From assembly GCF_029893355.1 (NCBI RefSeq), contig NZ_JARZAI010000005.1:1-64000 (forward strand): DNA of 64,000 nucleotides, written 5' to 3'. Below are positions 24,622 to 31,820 of this stretch, in pieces; position 1 is the stretch's first letter; each line of letters opens with the position of its first letter. Below the pieces are notes generated by a model. It worked only from the letters and a program-made list of their open reading frames with translations. It was not told the DNA's origin and did not search any database. The stretch is from Kitasatospora sp. MAA4 (lineage in GTDB: Bacteria; Actinomycetota; Actinomycetes; Streptomycetales; Streptomycetaceae). Made by a program: the position numbers and the translations under genes.

Positions 24622-25461
24622 TCAGCCGCCGATCTGGGACTTGACCAGGGCGGTGTACTGGTCCGGGCTGATCGGACCGGAGTTGCCGAGGACGGTCAGC
24701 GTCTTGCCGTCCAGCTTGAGGGTCGGCGTGCCCTGGACCCCGCTGGTGTTGAACTGCTCGGCGACCTTCTTGGCCCACGGCAGGTAGGTGCCGTTCTTGA
24801 CCGCCGCGGTGAAGGCGTCGGTCTTCAGGCCGGGGACCTTGCCGGCCAGGTCGAGCAGGGTGTTGACGTTGCCGAAGCCGTCGGTCTGCTCGTCGGGCTG
24901 GTTGGCGTAGAGCACGTCGTGGAACTTCTTGAAGTCGTCCACGCTCTGGTTCAGCGCGGCGCCGGCGGCGGCCAGCGCGTCGATCGAGCCGGTGCCGCCG
25001 TTGTTGTCGTCCAGGAAGGCGGCGATGTGGTAGTCGATCTTGTACGTGCCGTTGTCGGCGAGCGTCTGCGCCGCCTGGCCGTCGGTGGCCTCGAAGGCCC
25101 GGCAGATCGGGCAGCGGAAGTCCTCGTACACGGTGAGGGTGTGCGCGGCGTCGGCCTTGCCGTAGGTGATCACCGTGCCGTCGCCGGTGGTGTTGGCCGG
25201 GGTCACCAGCGGGCCACTGGCGGCTGCGCTGCCGCTGCTCGACTTGCTGCTGCCGGCGCTGTTGACGGCGATCGCCACACCGCCCGCCAGGGCGACCACG
25301 ACGGCGGTGGAGACGCCGATCACGATCCGGCGCCGCAGGGTGTCCGCGCGCTGCTCGCGCCGGCGGGCCTCGTGCAGCCGCTGGCGGCGGGCGTCCTGCT
25401 GGTCGCCGGAGTTGCCGGGCTTCGGGGTGCGGTTGTTCGGGTTGTTCGGGTTCTTGCCCAT
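24622..25461 (-). CDS. Membrane-anchored DsbA-like thiol oxidoreductase
   Basis: 279 aa from ATG 25461. A basic Asn/Arg-rich cytoplasmic segment (residues 1-45) is followed by one membrane anchor (IVIGVSTAVVVALAGGVAI) and a Ser-rich linker. The thioredoxin_4/DsbA domain has the active site YEDFRCPICRAF near residue 122 and the cis-Pro segment SGVQGTPTLKLDGK. It oxidises or isomerises cysteines in exported proteins. It is coupled to the VKOR gene downstream, its likely electron acceptor. Confidence 0.92.
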   Translation of the reverse strand: MGKNPNNPNNRTPKPGNSGDQQDARRQRLHEARRREQRADTLRRRIVIGVSTAVVVALAGGVAIAVNSAGSSKSSSGSAAASGPLVTPANTTGDGTVITYGKADAAHTLTVYEDFRCPICRAFEATDGQAAQTLADNGTYKIDYHIAAFLDDNNGGTGSIDALAAAGAALNQSVDDFKKFHDVLYANQPDEQTDGFGNVNTLLDLAGKVPGLKTDAFTAAVKNGTYLPWAKKVAEQFNTSGVQGTPTLKLDGKTLTVLGNSGPISPDQYTALVKSQIGG

Positions 25462-25546
25462 GGGGAACGTCGGTCCTGTCCGCGAAGGGGGTGATGTGGG
25501 GCCGGCGGCGCACGCCGCGAGCAGCCCCCTCGTCGCGGGGACGGGC

Positions 25547-26197
25547 TCAGCAGGCGAGCGCGAAGGCGGCCGGCGGACCCCGGCGGCGGGACGGGCCGAG
25601 CGGCAGGTCCTCGGTGGGCGCGTGCTCGGGGCGGGGTTCGGGCAGGGGTACGCCCGGGGCCGGTCGAGCCGACAGCGGGGCGAGGGCGAGCCGCAGCAGG
25701 GCGAGCAGCGTGCCCGGGGTCAGCCGGGCCAGCTCGCCGACCAGCCGGGGCAACCGCACCAGCGCGGCCTCCGCCAGGCGCAGCCAGAGCGCGGCCAGCA
25801 GGGTGGCCACCACGTGGACGACCAGCAGCAGCAGCTCCACGAGCGCCGGGGCGAGTGTGAGCGGGGTGCCGCCGCCGTTGCCGACCGTGCCGCCGCCGCA
25901 GACCATCAGGTCCAGGCCGTGCGTGCGGGTGGGGCTGGGGCAGGCGTCCTGGCCGAGGTTGAAGGTGGTGTTGAGCAGCAGCTCGACCGGCAGGAAGATC
26001 GCCGCGATCTGCAGGAACCCGCGCTCGGCGCCGGACAGTACGACGGCCAGCAGGAAGACCACGGCCCCGGCGGCGATCACCAGGTCCAGCGGCAGCGGGC
26101 GTCCGGTGACCAGCACGTGCCCGAGAGCGGACAGCGGCACGGCAAGCGCCGCGAACACCGTCGCGCGCAGGGCTCGTGTCACGCTGCTGCCAGTCAC
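25547..26197 (-). CDS. Multi-pass membrane protein of unknown function
   Basis: About 216 aa from GTG 26197; other starts (ATG 26269, GTG 26182) are possible. A CATACT box ends 7 bases before GTG 26197, consistent with a leaderless start. Four hydrophobic stretches are visible, including AVVFLLAVVLSGAERGFLQI and ALVELLLLVVHVVATLLAAL, with an extracytoplasmic loop holding DACPSP and LMVCGGG that could form a disulfide. The C-terminus is Pro/Arg-rich. It is upstream of the DsbA-VKOR pair on the same strand with an 85-bp gap. The family is not recognised. Confidence 0.6.
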   Translation of the reverse strand: MTGSSVTRALRATVFAALAVPLSALGHVLVTGRPLPLDLVIAAGAVVFLLAVVLSGAERGFLQIAAIFLPVELLLNTTFNLGQDACPSPTRTHGLDLMVCGGGTVGNGGGTPLTLAPALVELLLLVVHVVATLLAALWLRLAEAALVRLPRLVGELARLTPGTLLALLRLALAPLSARPAPGVPLPEPRPEHAPTEDLPLGPSRRRGPPAAFALAC

Positions 26198-26335
26198 GAT
26201 TCGGAGTATGCCATGCGGCTCCGGGCGAACACGAGGGTGCGTGAGGCACCTCATGCGGTCTTCATTCACCTCTCATCCACCGGAGTTCGCCGGAGTTCGC
26301 CGGACCCGTACCGGGTGATCGTGGGAGCATGCAGC

Positions 26336-27373
26336 GTGACAACGGGGATATCCGAGATTCAGGAGACAGGCCGGACGGACCAGGCGGACCAGGCGGACCA
26401 GGCGGACCCGGCGGACCCGGCGGACCGGACGAGGCGGCGGATCAGGCCGGGCGTGCTGATCACCGTCGTGGGGGCGGTGGTCTTCGGCTGCCTGCTGTAC
26501 GCACAGGGGACGCGGGCGGACGTCGATCCGGTCCGGCTGGTGCGGGAGGCGGATCCGGGGTGGGTGCTGCTCTCCGTCCTGGCGGCGGCGGCCAGCTATC
26601 CGGCGGCCGCGATGGGCTTCCTGGGCTTCGTGCCCGAGCGCCTGTGCTTCGGACGGGCGGTGCTGGCGCAGCTGGCCGGCGCGTTCGTGAAGCTGGTCGC
26701 ACCCGGCGGCCTGGGCGGGATCGCGCTGAACACCCGCTTCCTCCAGCGCGCGGGGATCACGCCGGGCCGCGCGGTGTCCAGCGTCGGCGCCGGGCAGCTG
26801 ATCGGGCTGGGGCTGCACCTGCTGCAACTGGCCTTCTTCCTCTCGCTGATCAACGTCGACCAGGTGCCGCAGGAGCCCTCGCACGGGACGGCGACGCTCG
26901 TCGCGGCGGGGCTGGCCGCCGCGCTGGCGGGCGGCGCGCTCGCGGTGCCGTGCGTCCGGCGCTGGCTGCTGGCCCGGCTGCGCCCGCTCGCCGAGGGCTC
27001 GCTGACCCGGCTGCGCGACCTGCTGCGGCACCCGGGACGGCTGGCAGTCGGCGTCGTCGGCCAGCTGCTGGTGTCGATGACCCTGGCGACCAGCCTCTAC
27101 TGCGCGGTGCGGGCCGAGGGCAGCCACCCGCGGTTCGCGGCCGTGGCGGTGGCCTTCCTGATCGGCAACGCGGTGGGCTCGGCCGTCCCCACCCCCGCCG
27201 GCCTGATCGGCATCGAGACGGCGACCGCCGCCGTCCTGTCCGCCACGACCGGCCTGGGCGCCGCGACCGGGGCCCTCCACGCGGTGGTGCTGTTCCGGCT
27301 GGTCACCGTCGTCCTGCCGGTCCTGCCGGGCTGGCTGGCGCTCAGCACACTGCAACGACACAAGGCGATCTAG
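26336..27373 (+). CDS. Flippase-like integral membrane protein (lysyl-PG synthase TM / UPF0104 family)
   Basis: 345 aa from GTG 26336, with GGGAG about 9 bases upstream. After a repeated DQADQADQADPADPAD N-terminus come about eight membrane helices. The segments FVKLVAPGGLGGIALNTRFL and AVGSAVPTPAGLIGIETATA match the conserved repeats of the lysylphosphatidylglycerol-synthase TM/flippase-like family. Members move or modify lipids. The gene stands alone, divergent from the membrane protein at 26197. Confidence 0.82.
   Translation: MTTGISEIQETGRTDQADQADQADPADPADRTRRRIRPGVLITVVGAVVFGCLLYAQGTRADVDPVRLVREADPGWVLLSVLAAAASYPAAAMGFLGFVPERLCFGRAVLAQLAGAFVKLVAPGGLGGIALNTRFLQRAGITPGRAVSSVGAGQLIGLGLHLLQLAFFLSLINVDQVPQEPSHGTATLVAAGLAAALAGGALAVPCVRRWLLARLRPLAEGSLTRLRDLLRHPGRLAVGVVGQLLVSMTLATSLYCAVRAEGSHPRFAAVAVAFLIGNAVGSAVPTPAGLIGIETATAAVLSATTGLGAATGALHAVVLFRLVTVVLPVLPGWLALSTLQRHKAI
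26376..26430 (+). repeat. Tandem 9-bp in-frame repeat
   Basis: About five copies of a 9-bp GACCAGGCG / GACCCGGCG unit encode (DQA)n(DPA)n at the N-terminus of the flippase-like protein. Copy-number change would keep the frame. Confidence 0.85.
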
Positions 27374-27444
27374 CTCACACCGCGGCCCCCGGTGGCCCAG
27401 GATGGTGCGGACAGCCGTCCCGGCAGCGACCCCGAGGAGCGCCC

Positions 27445-28884
27445 GTGAGCACCCAAGTTGAGTCCTACGACGTCGTGGTGCTGGGCGGCGGCCCGACCGG
27501 CGAGAACCTCGCCGACCGCACCCGGGCCGCCGGGCTCAGCACCGCCGTGGTGGAGAGCGAACTGCTCGGCGGCGAGTGCTCGTACTGGGCCTGCATGCCG
27601 AGCAAGGCGCTGCTGCGCCCGGGCGCCGCGCTGGCGGCCGCGCAGGCCGTCGCCGGCTCGCGCGAGGCGGTGACCGGCCCGCTGGACGCCGCCGCCGTGC
27701 TGGCCCGGCGCGACAGCTTCGCCTCGCACTGGAAGGACGACGGCCAGGTCTCCTGGCTGGAGGCGACCGGCGCGGTGCTGGTCCGCGGCGAAGGGCGGCT
27801 GGACGGCCCGCGCCGGGTGGTGGTCCGCACGCCGGACGGCGGCGAGCGGGTGCTCACCGCCCGGCACGCCGTCGCCGTGTGCACGGGCAGCCGCGCGCTG
27901 CTGCCGTCCGACGTCCCAGGGCTGGCCGAGGCCGCGCCGTGGACCAGCCGCGAGGCGACCAGCTCGCCGGTCGTGCCGCGCCGCCTGGTGGTGGTCGGCG
28001 GCGGCGTGGTCGGCGTGGAGATGGCGGCGGCCTGGCAGGCGCTGGGCTCGCGGGTCACCCTGCTGGTGCGCGGCGGCGGGCTGCTGCCGCGGATGGAGCC
28101 GTTCGCCGGGGAGCTGGTCGCCGCCGGGCTGACCGAGGCCGGTGTGATCATCCGCACGGGAGTGTCGGTGAGCTCGGTGGACCGCGAGGACGGCCTGGTG
28201 ACGCTGCGCCTGGACAGCGGCGAGGGCCTGGAGGCCGAGGAGCTGCTCTACGCCACCGGACGCGCACCGCGCACCGCCGGTCTCGGCCTGGCCACGGTCG
28301 GCCTGCGCGACGGGAGCTGGCTGGAGGTGGACGACAGCTGCCGGGTGCGCGGCGTCGAGGGCGACTGGCTGTACGCGGCCGGGGACGTCAACCACCGCGC
28401 GCTCCTCACCCACCAGGGCAAGTACCAGGCGCGGATCGCCGGCGCCGCGATCGGCGCGCTCGCGCACGGCCGTCCGCTGGACACCGCGCCCTGGGGCGCC
28501 CATGTGGCCACCGCCGACGCGGCGGCCGTCCCGCAGGTGGTCTTCACCGAGCCGGAGGCCGCCTCGGTCGGGTTGACGGCGGCCGCCGCCGAGCGGGCCG
28601 GGCTGCGGTTCCGGGTGGTCGACTACGACCTCGCGAAGGTGGCGGGGGCCTCGTTGCTTGCCGACGACTACCGCGGCCGGGCCCGGATGATCGTGGACGA
28701 GGAGCGCGGCTGCCTGGCGGGCGCCACCTTCGTCGGGCCGGGCGCGGGCGAGCTGCTGCACGCCGCGACCGTCGCGGTGGCCGGCCAGGTTCCGCTGGCC
28801 CGGCTGTGGCACGCGGTGCCCTCGTACCCGACGGTCTCCGAGATCTGGCTGCGGCTGCTGGAGACCTACCGGGACTCGGAATAG
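27445..28884 (+). CDS. Pyridine nucleotide-disulfide oxidoreductase (Lpd/mercuric reductase-like)
   Basis: 479 aa from GTG 27445 with GAGGAG 5 bases upstream. The order is FAD site DVVVLGGGPTGENLA, redox-active disulfide GGECSYWACMPSK (C-x4-C), NAD(P) site LVVVGGGVVGVEMAAAW, FAD site LYAAGDVNHRALL and a dimerisation domain. The usual catalytic His-Pro of the C-terminal HPTxxE motif is replaced: SYPTVSEIW has Tyr there. This argues against an ordinary lipoamide dehydrogenase and fits NAD(P)H quinone reductase-like members. The thioredoxin gene 29 bp downstream may be linked in redox function. Confidence 0.88.
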   Translation: MSTQVESYDVVVLGGGPTGENLADRTRAAGLSTAVVESELLGGECSYWACMPSKALLRPGAALAAAQAVAGSREAVTGPLDAAAVLARRDSFASHWKDDGQVSWLEATGAVLVRGEGRLDGPRRVVVRTPDGGERVLTARHAVAVCTGSRALLPSDVPGLAEAAPWTSREATSSPVVPRRLVVVGGGVVGVEMAAAWQALGSRVTLLVRGGGLLPRMEPFAGELVAAGLTEAGVIIRTGVSVSSVDREDGLVTLRLDSGEGLEAEELLYATGRAPRTAGLGLATVGLRDGSWLEVDDSCRVRGVEGDWLYAAGDVNHRALLTHQGKYQARIAGAAIGALAHGRPLDTAPWGAHVATADAAAVPQVVFTEPEAASVGLTAAAAERAGLRFRVVDYDLAKVAGASLLADDYRGRARMIVDEERGCLAGATFVGPGAGELLHAATVAVAGQVPLARLWHAVPSYPTVSEIWLRLLETYRDSE

Positions 28885-28913
28885 AGCACAGGACGCCTGC
28901 TGTTGACGGCTGC

Positions 28914-29276
28914 ATGACTACCGTCGAGCTCACCAAGGACAACTTCAACGACGTCGTGTCCGAGGACTCCTTCGTCCTGATCGACTTCTGGGCGTCCTGG
29001 TGCGGTCCCTGCCGCAACTTCGCCCCGGTCTACGACAAGGCCGCCGAGAACCACCCCGACCTGGTCTTCGGCAAGGTGGACACCGAGGCGCAGCAGGAGC
29101 TGGCCGCCACGTTCGAGATCACCTCGATCCCGACGCTGATGATCGTGCGCGAGGGCGTGGTGCTCTTCTCGCAGCCCGGCGCGCTCCCGGCGCCGGCGCT
29201 GGAGCAGCTGATCCAGCAGGCGAAGGCGCTCGACATGGACGAGGTGCGCAGCTCGGTGGAGTCGCAGAAGTCCTGA
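28914..29276 (+). CDS. Thioredoxin
   Basis: 120 aa from ATG 28914. It has the canonical active site FWASWCGPCRNFAP and the cis-Pro segment ITSIPTLMIVREG. The length is typical plus a short C-terminal extension (VRSSVESQKS). No clear ribosome site precedes the ATG, so it may depend on coupling or be read from the flavoprotein transcript. It is a cytoplasmic disulfide reductant; its reductase partner cannot be assigned, though the upstream flavoprotein is an obvious candidate to test. Confidence 0.93.
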   Translation: MTTVELTKDNFNDVVSEDSFVLIDFWASWCGPCRNFAPVYDKAAENHPDLVFGKVDTEAQQELAATFEITSIPTLMIVREGVVLFSQPGALPAPALEQLIQQAKALDMDEVRSSVESQKS

Positions 29277-29354
29277 CACCCTCGTTTTTTGGCGCACCCG
29301 CGCGGATAATCCTGGAGCATGCATGCCACGTGCCGACCGCCACCGCGGTTCGTC

Positions 29355-29367
29355 TAACCTGGTTGAC
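29355..29367 (+). promoter_or_regulatory. -10 box for a leaderless leader-peptide mRNA
   Basis: TAACCT at 29355-29360 ends 7 bases before GTG 29368, the distance expected if transcription begins at the start codon. The -35 region is not convincing. Confidence 0.45.
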
Positions 29368-29442
29368 GTGATTGTTCTTGTCAGCCGCCGCCACGTGGAC
29401 CTGCTCCGCGTCACGAGCATGTCCTGTCGACGCTCCCGCTGA
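29368..29442 (+). CDS. Actinobacterial sulfur-type regulatory leader peptide
   Basis: 24 codons from GTG 29368 to TGA 29440-29442: VIVLVSRRHVDLLRVTSMSC-RRSR. The R-x-HVDL-x-R-x-x-S-x-x-CR pattern matches the short leader peptides that precede sulfur-assimilation and related genes in many streptomycetes, where translation through the Cys codon is thought to sense cysteine. It appears leaderless. It ends 119 bases before the 2OG oxygenase gene, and hairpins lie between (for example 29511-29517 with 29522-29528). This links the oxygenase to sulfur status, by inference. Confidence 0.75.
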   Translation: MIVLVSRRHVDLLRVTSMSCRRSR

Positions 29443-29561
29443 CCCCTCACTCTCACCTTTCAGGACCCCGGCCCCGGGGGCGCGGCCCACTTCCGCCGCT
29501 CCCCCGGTGCTCCCGGCCACCGCCGGGACCGACCGGGCCTCACCCAGCGGATGTCACCCTC

Positions 29562-30614
29562 ATGTCGCAGCAGCACACCCCCACCCCGGCCGACGCTCTC
29601 CCGGTGAACGATCTCTCCGACGATCTCCCGGTGATCGACCTCTCCGCCGCCTCCGGCAGCCCCGAGCAGCGTGCGGCGCTGCACGCGGACCTGCTCCACG
29701 CGGCCACCGAGGTCGGCTTCTTCCACCTCACCGGTCACGGCATCACCGCCACCGAGACCGCCGACCTGACCAGCGCGATGCACGCCTTCTTCGCCCTCCC
29801 CGAGGCCGACCGGATGGCGATCAGCAACCTCAACTCACCGCACTTCCGCGGCTACACCCGGATCGGTGACGAGCGCACCCAGGGCCGCAGCGACTGGCGC
29901 GACCAGATCGACATAGGCGCCGAACGCCCCGCCCACCGCCCCGCGCCCGGCGAGCCCGCGTACTGGTGGCTGGAGGGCCCCAACCAGTGGCCGGCCGGCC
30001 ACCCCGAACTGCGCGCGGCGGCACTGAACTGGATCGAGCGGCTCAGCACGGTCGCCGAACGCCTGCTGCACGAACTGCTGACCGCCATCGGCGCCCGTCC
30101 CGACTTCTACGACGACGCCTTCGCCGGCCACCCGCACCTGCGCCTCAAGCTGGTCCGCTACCCCGGCAGCGGACCGGACGGGACCGGCCAGGGCGTCGGC
30201 GCGCACAAGGACTACGGGTTCCTGACCCTGCTGCTCACCGACGGCGTCCCGGGCCTCCAGGTCGAGCGGGCCGACGGCAGCTTCCTGGACGTGCCGTCCC
30301 GCCCCGGCGCCTTCGTGGTCAACCTCGGCGAGCTGCTCGAAGTCGCCACCGACGGCTACCTCAAGGCCACCAACCACCGGGTGGTCAGCCCGCCCGGGGG
30401 CCGCGAGCGCTACTCCGTCCCGTTCTTCTACAACCCGCGCCTGGACGCCCACATCGAGCCGCTGGACTTCCCGCACGCCCACCACGCCCCGGGCGCCACC
30501 GAGGACCCGGACAACCCGCTCTTCGCCGAGTTCGGCCGCAACGAGCTCAAGGGATACCTCCGTGCGCATCCCGCGGTCGCCCGCCGCCACCACGCGGACC
30601 TGCTGGTCAGCTGA
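29562..30614 (+). CDS. 2-oxoglutarate/Fe(II) dioxygenase, isopenicillin-N-synthase-like
   Basis: 350 aa from ATG 29562. The N-terminal DIOX_N part has LPVIDLSAA and EVGFFHLTGHGI. The catalytic core has the metal triad in VGAHKDYGFLTLLL (H-x-D) and ATNHRVVSPP (H), and the 2OG-binding Arg in GRERYSVPFFYNP (R-x-S motif). The family hydroxylates, desaturates or cyclises small molecules. The substrate is unknown. The upstream leader peptide suggests cysteine or sulfur-responsive expression. The MerR gene follows in the same direction after a large palindrome. Confidence 0.88.
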   Translation: MSQQHTPTPADALPVNDLSDDLPVIDLSAASGSPEQRAALHADLLHAATEVGFFHLTGHGITATETADLTSAMHAFFALPEADRMAISNLNSPHFRGYTRIGDERTQGRSDWRDQIDIGAERPAHRPAPGEPAYWWLEGPNQWPAGHPELRAAALNWIERLSTVAERLLHELLTAIGARPDFYDDAFAGHPHLRLKLVRYPGSGPDGTGQGVGAHKDYGFLTLLLTDGVPGLQVERADGSFLDVPSRPGAFVVNLGELLEVATDGYLKATNHRVVSPPGGRERYSVPFFYNPRLDAHIEPLDFPHAHHAPGATEDPDNPLFAEFGRNELKGYLRAHPAVARRHHADLLVS

Positions 30615-30633
30615 CCTGCTTCTGCGCTGATCG

Positions 30634-30690
30634 CCTCCTGGCGGGACAGTCACACTGCTAGTGTCACAGCAGGACTGTCCCACCAGGAGG
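30634..30690 (+). promoter_or_regulatory. Large palindrome over the merR promoter and ribosome site
   Basis: 18-bp arms with one mismatch (30634-30651 with 30673-30690) flank an inner ACACT/AGTGT dyad (30652-30656 with 30660-30664). The inner part contains a TAGTGT -10-like box. The right arm contains the CCAGGAGG ribosome site of the MerR gene. It could be an autoregulatory operator, an RNA hairpin hiding the ribosome site, or both. Confidence 0.7.
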
Positions 30691-30697
30691 CGAACCC

Positions 30698-31408
30698 ATG
30701 TCCACACCCCTTCGCCTCACCGTCGACGAACTCGCCGCCCGCGCCGGGGTCACCGTGCGGACGCTGCGCTTCTACAGCGGCAAGGGCCTGCTCCCGCCGC
30801 CCGAACTCGGCCCGCGCCGGGTCGGCCTGTACGGCACCGAGCACCTGGACCGGCTCGAACTGATCGAGGAACTCCAGCGGTTGGGCCTGACCCTCGCCGC
30901 CATCGAACGCTACCTGGACCAACTCCCGGCCGACATCAGCTCGCTGGACCTGGCCATCCACCGCGCCCTGATCGCCGTCTGGGCCCCGGAGACCGCCGAG
31001 CAGGCCACCGTCGAGCAACTCTCCCGCCGCACCGGGCGCGAGCTGTCACCGGCCGACCTGGAACAGCTGGTGGCCATGGGCGCCCTGCAACGAACCGACC
31101 AGGACACGGTGTTCACCCTCGACCCCGGCCTCCTCCCGCTCGGCGCCCGGGTGTTGGACCTGCCGATCCCGCTGGAGACCATCGTCACCGCCCGCGCCGT
31201 CGTCCGCCTCCACAGCCGCGCCGCCGCCCGGGAGTTGAACCGCCTCTTCCGCGAAACGGTCTGGAAGCCGTTCCGCGAGAGCGCCCCCGCCGAAGCCGAG
31301 GTCGAGCGGATGCGCGAACTCTCCGAGCAGATCGAACCCCTGCTCACCCAGGCCCTGGTCACCGCCTTCCACCGCTCCCTGGCCGAGCAGTTGGCCGAGA
31401 ACAGCTGA
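30698..31408 (+). CDS. MerR-family transcriptional regulator
   Basis: 236 aa from ATG 30698. The N-terminal winged HTH has LTVDELAARAGVTVRTLRFY and GLYGTEHLDRLELIEELQRL. A coiled-coil segment is followed by a C-terminal region (about 115-236) with no recognised effector domain but with repeated LLPLGARVL and a long helical end. The gene is immediately downstream of the oxygenase (83 bp) and under a palindromic control site that it probably binds. Confidence 0.9.
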   Translation: MSTPLRLTVDELAARAGVTVRTLRFYSGKGLLPPPELGPRRVGLYGTEHLDRLELIEELQRLGLTLAAIERYLDQLPADISSLDLAIHRALIAVWAPETAEQATVEQLSRRTGRELSPADLEQLVAMGALQRTDQDTVFTLDPGLLPLGARVLDLPIPLETIVTARAVVRLHSRAAARELNRLFRETVWKPFRESAPAEAEVERMRELSEQIEPLLTQALVTAFHRSLAEQLAENS

Positions 31409-31457
31409 CGGGGCGCAGGTCGGCCACGTCGAGCAGGGGAGGACCGTACGGTTCCCG

Positions 31458-31805
31458 GTGGCAGCCGGCACCCACACGGTTCGGTTCACCGCGAAGGACC
31501 GCACCCGCTCCAACACGGTCACCGTGGAGGTGGTCGAGGGCCGGGAGTTCCTGGTCACGTCGCGCGGCACCGGACTGGCGGCCGCCCTTCTGACGCCGTT
31601 CCTGGCTGACATAGCGGTCCCGGCGATCTATGCGGTCGGGTGCGTCCTGCTGACCGGCGCGCTGTTCTACGCCATCCCCGGCGTGCTCTTCCGGGTCCGC
31701 GCCGACGGCACCCCGGCCGGCGAGCAGGGGGACGGCGGGGGCGGCCTGTGGTGGGAGTCGGACCCGGCTCTCGCCGAGCGGTACCGCGCGGGCGCCATCT
31801 CCTGA
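31458..31805 (+). CDS. Possible 5'-truncated membrane protein with PEGA-like segment
   Basis: 115 aa from GTG 31458. The only nearby ribosome-like site, GGGGAGG, is about 15 bases upstream. It has a beta segment (AAGTHTVRFTAKDRTRSNTV), two hydrophobic segments (GLAAALLTPFLADIAVPAIY and GCVLLTGALFYAIPGVLF) and a polar tail ending YRAGAIS. The same frame stays open upstream to the merR stop and reads GHVEQGRTVRFPVAAGTH, which looks like real protein without a start codon. I infer either an unusual start or loss of the 5' end of an older gene. Confidence 0.4.
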   Translation: MAAGTHTVRFTAKDRTRSNTVTVEVVEGREFLVTSRGTGLAAALLTPFLADIAVPAIYAVGCVLLTGALFYAIPGVLFRVRADGTPAGEQGDGGGGLWWESDPALAERYRAGAIS

Positions 31806-31820
31806 CACCGCCGGTGCCGG

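Noticed and set aside
25166-26335. N-terminal 390-codon extension of the flippase-like gene
   Set aside because: It runs antisense through the DsbA-like and membrane protein genes; GTG 26336 with GGGAG fits the real start.
29466-29479. CCCCGG-CC-CCGGGG palindrome considered as a terminator
   Set aside because: The loop would be only two bases; the neighbouring 29511-29528 stem is a better attenuator candidate.
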